Below are positions 26,466 to 33,800 of a DNA stretch of 33,800 nt, in pieces. Position 1 is the first letter of the stretch, and every line of letters starts with the position of its first letter. The notes beneath the pieces were generated by a model, which saw nothing but the letters and a program-made list of their open reading frames with translations, had not been told where the DNA came from and made no database searches. Position numbers and translations under genes: made by a program. This stretch comes from Candidatus Omnitrophota bacterium (GTDB lineage: Bacteria; Omnitrophota; Gorgyraeia; Gorgyraeales; Gorgyraeaceae): NCBI GenBank assembly GCA_018902915.1, contig JAHIPS010000113.1:1-33800 (forward strand). The letters run 5' to 3'.

Positions 26466-27262
26466 TAATTTAATATAACTTTCCTGACCTTCTCAATTTT
26501 CTTTCCTAAAAATTTCCCACCGACTTTAACAAACTGCTCGACCGCGTCTGTTGCGAAAAAGCTATGTGTTGGCTTTTTTGAAGCGCTGGATAATTTACCT
26601 GATTTCTGTAAAATCTTCGCTACCTCTTCTGCCACTGAACTCGCGGAATCTACTATTTTAACATTCCTGCCTGTCACCTTTGAAATCACGCCTCTTAAAA
26701 GCGGGTAGTGCGTGCACCCCAGGACAAGCGTATCTATGTTTTTTCTCTTTAATGGCGTGAGATATTTTTTTACTATATCCAGCGTGATATTGCCGTTCAG
26801 CCATCCTTCCTCAGCAAGAGGCACGAACAAAGGACATGTCGCGGAAACCACCTTATTATTAGAGATAGATCTTATCTCTTTTTCATAGGCCTTGCTTTTT
26901 ATTGTTGTTGGCGTACCTATGACCCCTATCCTTCCATTCCTCGTTACCTTTACTGCTTTCCTGGCGCCGGGCCTGATAACGCCCACGATCGGAACATTAA
27001 ATCTCTTCCTCAATACAGGCAACGCAATACTCGACGCGGTATTGCAAGCAACGACAATCAATTTCACCTTAAACTTCTTAAGGAATTTAGTATTTTCTAC
27101 TGAGAATCGCTTTATGGTCTGGTCTGATTTTGTGCCGTAAGGCACCCGGGCTGTATCACCTAAATAGACGATCCTCTCATTAGGCAGGGCCTTCATTATC
27201 TCTTTAACAACAGTAAGTCCGCCTACGCCTGAATCAAATATGCCTATCGGTCTATTATTCAT
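26465..27262 (-). CDS. murI: Glutamate racemase (MurI)
   Basis: This enzyme of 265 residues makes D-glutamate for peptidoglycan. It has PIGIFDSGVGGLTVVKEI at the start, YLGDTARVPYGTKS, VVACNTASSIALP with the first catalytic cysteine, and LGCTHYPLLRGVI with the second. The ATG at 27262 fits the conserved N-terminus and has AGGG five bases upstream. The ORF-track start at 27301 adds an extra leader that overlaps an opposite-strand remnant. It is first in the minus-strand envelope block. Confidence 0.94.
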   Translation of the reverse strand: MNNRPIGIFDSGVGGLTVVKEIMKALPNERIVYLGDTARVPYGTKSDQTIKRFSVENTKFLKKFKVKLIVVACNTASSIALPVLRKRFNVPIVGVIRPGARKAVKVTRNGRIGVIGTPTTIKSKAYEKEIRSISNNKVVSATCPLFVPLAEEGWLNGNITLDIVKKYLTPLKRKNIDTLVLGCTHYPLLRGVISKVTGRNVKIVDSASSVAEEVAKILQKSGKLSSASKKPTHSFFATDAVEQFVKVGGKFLGKKIEKVRKVILN

Positions 27263-27289
27263 AAAGGCCCTATAAAAATACTCCCCGCC

Positions 27290-27460
27290 AAACACCCTCA
27301 TTTATACCAGAAATTAGCCCAAAAAGCAACCGAATTACACTTATTGGGTATGTCATACAAAAAGATAGGTAAAATCCTGGGCATTGATCCCAAAACCGTA
27401 AAAAAGCCATATTGTCATCCTAAGGAGTCCCTTTTGAGGCTTACATTAGGGAAGGGGTGA
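27290..27460 (+). pseudogene. Remnant of a recombinase/transposase helix-turn-helix region
   Basis: One plus-strand frame reads HLYQKLAQKATELHLLGMSY, followed by KKIGKILGIDPKTVKK and a stop at 27458-27460. This is a typical helix-turn-helix of a transposase or resolvase. There is no start codon, ribosome site or catalytic domain, so it is a leftover fragment. It lies in the gap 27263-27511, which holds no intact gene, and overlaps the possible murI promoter. Confidence 0.55.
27301..27329 (-). promoter_or_regulatory. Possible murI promoter
   Basis: On the minus strand TTGCTT (27324-27329) and an extended -10, TGGTATAAA (box 27301-27306), are separated by 17 bases, about 39 bases before the murI ATG. 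The -35 is weak. It lies inside the recombinase remnant. Confidence 0.35.
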
Positions 27461-27511
27461 TTGGATAATGCGAACCATTGAATGAGACAACATTATTGTT
27501 TTATTAAGATT

Positions 27512-27880
27512 TTAAATGAGTTGCTTCAAAATCTTTGGCATAATATCCTTTTCCAGATGTTCCAGACTAAAAGGCTTGGTGATATAATCGCTGGCTCCAT
27601 ATTCTTTGGCTAATTCAATCATTGCTTCATCTTTAACAGCTGTCATCATAATAACTTTGGCATTTTTATCAATCTCTTTTATCTGTTGGAGAATTTTCAT
27701 TCCTGATTGACCAGGCATTTTTATATCCAAAAGTACTATGTTTGGCTGTTTCTCTTTTACAATAGACAAAGCACTTTCTCCATCATTAGCTATAAAAATC
27801 TCATAATCTCTTTCTCCTAAATAGCGATTTAGAAAGTCAGATGTTGGAAGATCGTCGTCTACTATTAATAATTTAACCAT
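27512..27880 (-). CDS. Single-domain response regulator (receiver only)
   Basis: This is a receiver of 122 residues: LLIVDDDLPT, phospho-acceptor Asp in NIVLLDIKMPGQSG, Thr in VIMMTAVKDE, and Lys in SDYITKPFSLEHL. No output domain follows. Its ATG shares one base with the stop of the large kinase gene (TAATG), and GGAG lies upstream, so the two are translated together. The kinase is its likely phosphodonor. Confidence 0.93.
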   Translation of the reverse strand: MVKLLIVDDDLPTSDFLNRYLGERDYEIFIANDGESALSIVKEKQPNIVLLDIKMPGQSGMKILQQIKEIDKNAKVIMMTAVKDEAMIELAKEYGASDYITKPFSLEHLEKDIMPKILKQLI

Positions 27881-30522
27881 TATGCATCTCCTTTCGCTTT
27901 TTGAAGAGGCAACTGAATAATAAAGGTAGTCCCTTCTCCTACTTTACTCTGGGCATCTATAGTCCCTTGATGAGCCTCTATGATCCCATGACAGATTGAA
28001 AGTCCTAATCCTGTACCACCTTCCTTTGTAGAAAAGAACGGGTCGAATATCTTTTTCAATTTTTCTTCAGGAATACCTTCTCCTGTATCCCTGAATTCAA
28101 TATCCACTACTTCACTCCCTTGTTTAAACATATCTGTCTTCCTTCTTCCAAATTTACTAATCTCTTCGGCGTAAGTCTTGATGGTCAATTCGCCTCCATT
28201 GGGCATAGCTTGGACAGCATTTAATATAATATTTAAAAAAACCTCCTGCAACTGACCAAAATCTGCCATTACCTCTGGTAAACTAAGATCTAATCGTTTA
28301 ATTATCTTTATATTCTGGTATTTTGTCTGATATCCTGAAAGATATAGAGTGTCTTCTATAGCCTTATTTATATCTACGCGTCCAATTTTGGGCTCTATTT
28401 TCCGAGAAAATTGCAGAAGTCTCTCTGTAATTCCTGCTGCGCGCTTTACTTGTTCGATTATAACTTTTGTAGCCCTTTTAACTTCTTGATCTTGGCTTTC
28501 CTTTGATAACATCTCTGCATTGCCTGAGATTACATTTAATGGATTATTGATCTCATGGGCTACTCCAGCAGCCAGCTCTCCTATGGCAGCCAATTTTTCC
28601 GACCTGATTAATTGCACCTGTAATCCCTTTATACTTGCGATCATATCTTTAAAAGAATTAGCAAGCTCTTCTATTTCATCGCCTGTTTTTACCTCTATCT
28701 TGTAATCTAAATCTCCTCTGCCAATTCGCCCTGTAGCTTCATGAAGTTTGATTATTGGCTTTACAAATATTCTACTAAAAATAAATCCTAAAGGTATCAT
28801 TATTATTATTAAAAGACCTGTAAGTACTACCCCTTGAAAAATAAGTGTATTTAACGGCCTAAATACCTCTTCTGCATCCTGGTCTATAAAAACCCTCCAA
28901 TTTATTCCTCTTTCTAAAAGAGCTGGATGGTTAATTTCTGCAAAAGCGAGAAATATCCTTCCTGTGTGAATATGGAGTTTATCTATTATCATCCATTTAC
29001 TTTTACTCTTTAATAAGTTTTCAAAATCCTCTTCGCGGCAAAATCTCATACTCAATGGTTCAATCCCCTCATGAAATACAACATAGCCTTCTTCATTGAC
29101 TAAAAGAGCATGACCTGTTTTACCAATTCCAAATTCTTTTAATGGCTCAAAGAAAATATCAATATCTATTACAGCCTTACATACACCTATTACTTCGCCT
29201 TTTTTATCTCTCACTGGAATTGCAAATGGCATAGCCAAGACATTGTTTGACTCATCAAATTCAATATCTTCTATAAAAATCTTGCCCTTTCCGCCATCGA
29301 AAGCCTCCTGCCACCATTCTTCATCTGCCTGATAAAAATCAGACGTCTTCCCTGATGAAGCAACTAATCCACCAAATCTATCAGTTATAAATATCTCAGC
29401 TATATCCTTTTCCTCTTCCTCTTTTAATATGTCTTTTAATTCAATACTGACCTTATTATTTAAATATTCTCTTACCAAGGGGCTATTATCAGGGGCTTCA
29501 ATCCACTTACTGTCCATATCCATAAGGTATCGCTGAATAGCGTTTGCCTCCATAGTCTCATATTTTAAATTGCTCTCTCTAATCGCATTTTTCCACACTC
29601 TATCAGTCAAATATGCCTTTATCTGTTCTATGTCCTCATCGAACATCCCAGAAATACTAGTTGCCAGTATATCCGCCATCTTTCTATGTTCATCTCCAAC
29701 TGTATTACGCAGTAAATTAAATCCCCAAAAATAACCTAAATTAATACCCATAGCCGCAATGATAAATATAGATAAAGAGATAAGCAGAGTAATCTTTCTT
29801 CTAATCCCTCCTCTTAATTTTGCCTTTCCTTTTTCGTAATAAAATAATCCTGTGATACCGAAAAAACAAACTGCTAAGATTATTGCGCAAAACATTCTAA
29901 AGAATTGCACCGGCATCCTAAAAAAATTGCTAAAATTAGGGTAATTGATTATAGAGGCAAGAAGGAAGTTTGCTTTCGGCACTAAAAGACCGCTAAAGAC
30001 ACCGTATAAGATAAAAGTAAAGATTGCCACTTGCGTGCTTATCAAAACTACTTTCGGCAGTTGTTTTTTGTCTAACCCTGAGAGTCTTAAATTTAAAGCA
30101 AAGGCGGTTAAAAATGACCCAGGGACACAGATAAAATATCTTGCTGCTATCCCTGCTATCAGAAAGTCTTTGCCCTGAATATACGTTAGCGCCCATACCG
30201 TTAAACAAATAATCCAAAGAAATTTTAGCCACTTAAACCCAGGCCTATGTCGAGTTATAACCTGAACTGAAAAAACAACCAGAAATATAAAAGAAATAGG
30301 TAACAATAAAGCCCCTATGATCTTTAATATCTCAACATTAAAAGGCTTTCCCCTTAAGATAAATAAATCAACCCATTCATTCAAACCATGAACCAAGCCA
30401 AACAGGCCTACTAACCAGACATCATCTGATAAATTCAAAAAATCATTTCGCTTAGGCATCATAAATATAACGATGCCCATTACAACGAAAGCTAATCCAT
30501 AGAAAAAGAAAATTGTTATCAC
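27880..30522 (-). CDS. Membrane sensor histidine kinase with multi-helix N-terminus and Cache domain
   Basis: This protein has 880 residues. Residues 1-235 contain about six or seven hydrophobic helices. A further membrane helix (243-263) leads to an extracytoplasmic Cache-like domain (about 270-555, with ITDRFGGLVASSGKTSDFY, DEEWWQEAF and GKTGHALLVNEEGYVVFH). A helix at about 562-585 precedes HAMP (PIIKLHEATGRIGRGDLDYKI). Then come HisKA with His656 in AGVAHEINNPL, and HATPase_c with Asn768 in NIILNAVQAMPNGG, DTGEGIP and GGTGLGLSI. The GTG start has AGGAG nine bases upstream. It overlaps the receiver gene. The pairing of two separate input modules is notable; the ligands are unknown. Confidence 0.92.
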   Translation of the reverse strand: MITIFFFYGLAFVVMGIVIFMMPKRNDFLNLSDDVWLVGLFGLVHGLNEWVDLFILRGKPFNVEILKIIGALLLPISFIFLVVFSVQVITRHRPGFKWLKFLWIICLTVWALTYIQGKDFLIAGIAARYFICVPGSFLTAFALNLRLSGLDKKQLPKVVLISTQVAIFTFILYGVFSGLLVPKANFLLASIINYPNFSNFFRMPVQFFRMFCAIILAVCFFGITGLFYYEKGKAKLRGGIRRKITLLISLSIFIIAAMGINLGYFWGFNLLRNTVGDEHRKMADILATSISGMFDEDIEQIKAYLTDRVWKNAIRESNLKYETMEANAIQRYLMDMDSKWIEAPDNSPLVREYLNNKVSIELKDILKEEEEKDIAEIFITDRFGGLVASSGKTSDFYQADEEWWQEAFDGGKGKIFIEDIEFDESNNVLAMPFAIPVRDKKGEVIGVCKAVIDIDIFFEPLKEFGIGKTGHALLVNEEGYVVFHEGIEPLSMRFCREEDFENLLKSKSKWMIIDKLHIHTGRIFLAFAEINHPALLERGINWRVFIDQDAEEVFRPLNTLIFQGVVLTGLLIIIMIPLGFIFSRIFVKPIIKLHEATGRIGRGDLDYKIEVKTGDEIEELANSFKDMIASIKGLQVQLIRSEKLAAIGELAAGVAHEINNPLNVISGNAEMLSKESQDQEVKRATKVIIEQVKRAAGITERLLQFSRKIEPKIGRVDINKAIEDTLYLSGYQTKYQNIKIIKRLDLSLPEVMADFGQLQEVFLNIILNAVQAMPNGGELTIKTYAEEISKFGRRKTDMFKQGSEVVDIEFRDTGEGIPEEKLKKIFDPFFSTKEGGTGLGLSICHGIIEAHQGTIDAQSKVGEGTTFIIQLPLQKAKGDA

Positions 30523-30587
30523 GATTTACTTCTCCTGCCAGCTCTTCAATAGTACCTCTTTTTCTATCATTTAAATCACCGATTGCT

Positions 30588-30593
30588 ATTATA
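30588..30593 (-). promoter_or_regulatory. Possible -10 box before the large kinase gene
   Basis: TATAAT on the minus strand lies about 65 bases before the GTG start. An A/T-rich -35 (TTTAAA) sits 16 bases upstream but overlaps the end of the GH26-like gene and the palindrome TTTTACTTTAAAGTAAAA. Only the -10 is convincing. Confidence 0.3.
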
Positions 30594-30605
30594 TCGTAAA
30601 TAGTT

Positions 30606-31553
30606 TTACTTTAAAGTAAAATCTCGGTCTTTAAAATAATCATTTTCTAATTGCTTTTTAAGCTCTTTTCCTGAATCTCTGCCAGCGGAAAAACTCCAAT
30701 CAGTCTCCTTATCAACGTTAAACAAAATAAATGCTTTTATCTCTTTCATTCTCCTGATATCATTCATAGCTTCTTTTATCCATACTGCCTTATCTCCTCC
30801 ATTGCTTGTCGAGCTAAATTCACTGATTATTATAGGTTTTTTAAAATTATTCGTTATTTCCTTATACCTCTTCTCAAAAATCTCTTTAAAACTCATCCAC
30901 CTGCTCCACGATTTTGCATTGCCCCAGTTATAACCATCTATCCCGACATAATCTACGTATTCATCGCCCGGGTAATACAACATAAAATTATTATCTTCTC
31001 GAGGAACATCTTCCCAATTTACAGAAAAAACCCATTTCACATTGCTTGCGCCTGTTTCATCGAATATGTCTTTTACATGCTTGTAAATCGCAGTAAATTT
31101 CTCTCTGCCTATCTTTGTTCCTGACCATGGATACCAGTTTCCATTCATCTCATGAGCAAATCTTAAATAAACTACTTTATCTAGATTCTTCAAAACCTCG
31201 GCAAACTCTTTAATATACCTGTCCCATTCTCCAGATAATATCCTATCATAATCCAAACCCTCTTTAGTCATTGCATACCACGGTTCCCAGGTAACCAACA
31301 AAACGCAATCCTCTGAATAAACATCTGTTATAACTTCTTCATTAACGAAGTCCTCCCAATCCACAAAAACCATTACCAAAAATGGCTTTTTGCCATAATT
31401 ATTTTTGAAATCAACTATATCTTCTCGTGAAGGCTTATCGCTTAGAAAAGCGCCTGTAAGACAATATGTTTTGGAGTCAGTTGTGCATGATGAGAAAAAG
31501 GCAAATGATAGAATTATTGAAAGAAATGTCACTCCATATCGAAAAGGCTTCAT
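30606..31553 (-). CDS. GH26-like lipoprotein (beta-mannanase family)
   Basis: This protein has 315 residues with a lipoprotein signal (FLSIILSFAFFSSC, lipid Cys23). The TIM-barrel body has VTWEPWYAM, YLRFAHEMNGNWYPWSG with Glu135 as the expected acid/base, VKWVFSVNW, YVDYVGIDGYNWG, and PIIISEFSS with Glu245 as the nucleophile. The H-E-M-N-G-x-W motif is the mark of glycoside hydrolase family 26. The substrate is probably a beta-mannan or related glucan. AGGG lies six bases before the ATG. It follows a hemerythrin gene by eight bases, an odd partner, and may be part of a signalling-linked operon. Confidence 0.88.
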   Translation of the reverse strand: MKPFRYGVTFLSIILSFAFFSSCTTDSKTYCLTGAFLSDKPSREDIVDFKNNYGKKPFLVMVFVDWEDFVNEEVITDVYSEDCVLLVTWEPWYAMTKEGLDYDRILSGEWDRYIKEFAEVLKNLDKVVYLRFAHEMNGNWYPWSGTKIGREKFTAIYKHVKDIFDETGASNVKWVFSVNWEDVPREDNNFMLYYPGDEYVDYVGIDGYNWGNAKSWSRWMSFKEIFEKRYKEITNNFKKPIIISEFSSTSNGGDKAVWIKEAMNDIRRMKEIKAFILFNVDKETDWSFSAGRDSGKELKKQLENDYFKDRDFTLK

Positions 31554-31561
31554 ACATAACC

Positions 31562-31972
31562 CTATTTAATCTTATCTTTCAGAAACGGCACATACTGCAT
31601 GTCTACCGTCCTTATGTGGTTCATAAACCAATCACCGACTAAATCTTTCGCGGCAACAGCTAAGTTCGATGTTGCCCCCCTCTCCTGAAACTCTTTCTTC
31701 AGCTTGAGCACATTATTCGTAAAGACAGCATGCGCTGCCTTGTGGGGCGGATAGCCGGGATAGCTATTTTTAATCATAAAATCTTCTTCAGTGCTTAGAT
31801 GCACTTTTATATAACTCTCAAGAAAATTTACAGTGTTACTAACCTCTTCATTACCTTTGGCAAGTGTCAATGCCATTAAAAGATTATTGACTCTGTCAAA
31901 CAATTCCTTATGCTGGCTGTCGATGGTGGGTATGCCTGTTGTGGTTGATTCATCGAGCTTATATAAGACCAT
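31562..31972 (-). CDS. Bacteriohemerythrin
   Basis: This protein of 136 residues has all diiron ligands: His21 (DSQHKEL), His58 and Glu62 (HLSTEEDF), His77 and His81 (PPHKAAH), and His119 and Asp124 (NHIRTVD). It is a four-helix bundle that binds oxygen reversibly and may sense or deliver oxygen. A strong AGGAGG lies seven bases before the ATG. It is 15 bases downstream of the hybrid kinase gene, so it is co-transcribed and could feed an oxygen signal to it. Confidence 0.93.
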   Translation of the reverse strand: MVLYKLDESTTTGIPTIDSQHKELFDRVNNLLMALTLAKGNEEVSNTVNFLESYIKVHLSTEEDFMIKNSYPGYPPHKAAHAVFTNNVLKLKKEFQERGATSNLAVAAKDLVGDWFMNHIRTVDMQYVPFLKDKIK

Positions 31973-31987
31973 TGGGGGCCCTCCTAA

Positions 31988-33800
31988 TTATACTTTATTA
32001 AATTCTTCGTCCAATCGTTTAAGTTCCGCTGTTAATTTATTTGCTATGTTTGCCGCATTCGACAAATCTTTGCTTTTGCCAATATTTTCAAGAGCAAGCG
32101 CTATCTCAAAGGCAGGTTTTGCGTCAAAGTTTCCGACCGCGCCCTTAATAGTATGCGCGATGAGCCTTAGCGTCTCTGCATCTTTCTTATTGATCGCTTG
32201 CTGTATTTCTTCTAACTGTTTTGGGTACTCCTGACGATAAATATTAATAACTTCCTTAAGTACTCCCCTGTCACCGCCAACCTGCCCTAAAGCCTTTTCT
32301 ATGGAAAAAACTTTGCCGATATTATCACTATTATCCACAGTTACCCCCTTTCCTTCAACCGCCTTAAAAAGTTCCTCCATCTTTATGGGCTTTGGAATAT
32401 AATCATCCATACCTGCCTCTATACATTTTTCACGGTCGCCCTTAAGAGCATGCGCTGTCATAGCTATAATAGGGATATGAAAACCTGTCGTTTTTTCCCG
32501 CTCACGGATGGCGCGAGTTGCCTCATATCCATCCATCTCTGGCATCTGGACATCCATAAGAATAAGGTCGAATGATTCACGCGATAAAATATCCAATGCC
32601 TGTTTGCCATTTTCAACAATAATCACACTATGCCCTCTCTTGGTTAACATAGTCGACGCCACTTTCTGATTTACCTTGTTATCTTCAGCTAATAAAATAC
32701 GAAGCTTTTTAATGCCTTCTAGTGTAGGGGTCACGGCTTTTTCTATCTCATTAGCGGCTGCGACTTTTTGTTCAGAGAACCCCAAGCCCCTCTTAATCGC
32801 CTCAAGCAACTGTGAAGGGACAACAGGCTTCCTTAAAACCTCTCTTATCCCCGCCTCTCCAGCAAGCTTACGATCTTCTTCTTTTAATCCGCTGGCAAGC
32901 ATAATGACTACAATATCTTTCAGCAAGCCTTGCTTGTTCAGCTTATTTGTCACCTGAATCCCACTCATTCCCGGCATATTCATATCCATCAAAATGAGCG
33001 AAAAAGGCTTCTTATCCTCACGATCCTTGCTAACAGCAGAAAAGGCATCTTCTCCGGAAACAGCTTCCTCCGGGATCATACCCCATTTTTCAAGATATTT
33101 GTGAAAGATAAAACGATTTGTAGCACTATCATCCACAATTAAAGCATGTAAACCTTGCAGTTTTTTTGGCAAAATATCCTTCTTTTGAACCTGTGTCTTA
33201 TCAACGCCAAAATGTGCCGTGAAATTAAACGCGGTGCCTGGTCCGGCACCAGGTATAGAAGGCCCGGGCGCAGGACTCTCTATCCATATTTGGCCGCCCA
33301 TCATTTCGACAAGCTGTTTCGAAATAGAAAGGCCCAGCCCTGTGCCGCCATACTTACGTGACGTTGAAGCATCAGCCTGCGTAAAAGGATTGAAAATAAG
33401 TTTCTGTTGTTCAGATGACAGCCCAATACCGCTATCACGAACTAAAAACTGCAATACGCATCCGCTATCCTGTTCAGCCTCCTGAAGCCCGGCTGTATCA
33501 ACAGCCTGCTTAAGAAGTTGAACCCTTACCAAAATCTCTCCCTTTTCCGTAAACTTAACAGCATTATTAATAAAATTGACTAAAATCTGGCGTAATCGAA
33601 ATGGATCCCCTATAAGGGAAAAAGGAATCTCAGGGTCTATTTCCCACACCAATTCCAGGCCCTTGGTTTGGGCTAAAAAACCAACATTGTCTAAAACCTG
33701 TTTAAGAACATCCTGGATATCAAAAGGCACATCTTCTAATTTGACCTGCCTTGCTTCGACTTTAGAAAAATCAAGGATATCATTAAGCAGATTAAGAAGC
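31988..33800 (-). CDS. Hybrid histidine kinase, 5' end outside the window (HATPase, two receivers, Hpt)
   Basis: The frame stays open to the right edge (LLNLLNDILDFSKVEARQ), so the ORF-track start at 33730 is internal. The HisKA histidine lies outside the window. Visible are HATPase_c (NFINNAVKFTEKG, DSGIGLS, GGTGLGLSI), receiver 1 (LHALIVDDSATN, LILMDMNMPGMSG) and receiver 2 (LRILLAEDNKVN, LILMDVQMPEMDGYEA, YIPKPIKMEEL). A C-terminal Hpt domain has its histidine in RLIAHTIKGAVGNF. This is a full phosphorelay in one chain, as in BarA/TorS-type kinases. The output regulator may be one of the single receivers. Confidence 0.92.
   Translation of the reverse strand, partial: LLNLLNDILDFSKVEARQVKLEDVPFDIQDVLKQVLDNVGFLAQTKGLELVWEIDPEIPFSLIGDPFRLRQILVNFINNAVKFTEKGEILVRVQLLKQAVDTAGLQEAEQDSGCVLQFLVRDSGIGLSSEQQKLIFNPFTQADASTSRKYGGTGLGLSISKQLVEMMGGQIWIESPAPGPSIPGAGPGTAFNFTAHFGVDKTQVQKKDILPKKLQGLHALIVDDSATNRFIFHKYLEKWGMIPEEAVSGEDAFSAVSKDREDKKPFSLILMDMNMPGMSGIQVTNKLNKQGLLKDIVVIMLASGLKEEDRKLAGEAGIREVLRKPVVPSQLLEAIKRGLGFSEQKVAAANEIEKAVTPTLEGIKKLRILLAEDNKVNQKVASTMLTKRGHSVIIVENGKQALDILSRESFDLILMDVQMPEMDGYEATRAIREREKTTGFHIPIIAMTAHALKGDREKCIEAGMDDYIPKPIKMEELFKAVEGKGVTVDNSDNIGKVFSIEKALGQVGGDRGVLKEVINIYRQEYPKQLEEIQQAINKKDAETLRLIAHTIKGAVGNFDAKPAFEIALALENIGKSKDLSNAANIANKLTAELKRLDEEFNKV

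Overview
The window looks like chromosome of a Gram-negative (LPS-making) bacterium of moderate GC. It carries a nearly complete Kdo, lipid A and core-oligosaccharide gene block, all on the minus strand, together with many two-component proteins. The mix of fused glycosyltransferases, an LpxL-Elm1 fusion, in-frame palindromic inserts and heptanucleotide tandem repeats suggests an uncultivated candidate-phylum lineage. My best guess is Omnitrophota (OP3). That is inference: there is no rRNA or other phylogenetic marker in the window.

Layout. (1) 1-4136, minus: a signalling operon with a good promoter at 4189-4216. It encodes a histidine kinase with a degenerate GGDEF-like tail, four stand-alone receiver proteins in tandem, a GAF histidine kinase, and the first codons of another gene at the left edge. 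(2) 4258-4917, minus: a DUF2490-like outer-membrane protein with its own promoter. (3) 5142-5668, plus: an AbrB-type antitoxin and a RelE/ParE-type toxin behind a consensus promoter with possible operator repeats. These are the only clear plus-strand genes. (4) 5688-27262, minus: the envelope block. In transcription order it holds murI, queD, waaA, a CBS protein, an ArsB/NhaD-type permease, lpxK, LpxL-Elm1 fusion, GT4-GT9 fusion, GT4, polysaccharide deacetylase, three GT9 (heptosyltransferase family) genes, a DUF3108 lipoprotein, a deoxyhypusine-synthase-like protein, the heptose-7-phosphate kinase, kdsB, kdsA, kdsD, a nucleotidyltransferase with a 57-residue partner, and kdsC. Internal promoters lie before the CBS gene and before the DHS-like gene. 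(5) 27290-27460: a small recombinase/transposase remnant. (6) 27512-33800, minus: a receiver protein and a large membrane kinase, a GH26-like lipoprotein, a hemerythrin, and a hybrid kinase running off the right edge.

How the genes work together. KdsD, KdsA, KdsC and KdsB make CMP-Kdo from ribulose-5-phosphate. WaaA transfers Kdo to lipid A, which LpxK has phosphorylated and the LpxL-like domain probably acylates. The heptose kinase supplies part of the ADP-heptose route, and the GT9 and GT4 enzymes would extend the core. MurI serves peptidoglycan and QueD serves queuosine.

The most unusual feature is the density of short repeat elements. They sit at gene junctions and inside reading frames. 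They provide Shine-Dalgarno sequences, stop codons, C-terminal residues, a -35 box and in-frame protein inserts. At least five loci show a seven-base period. No rRNA, tRNA, CRISPR array or convincing intrinsic terminator was seen.
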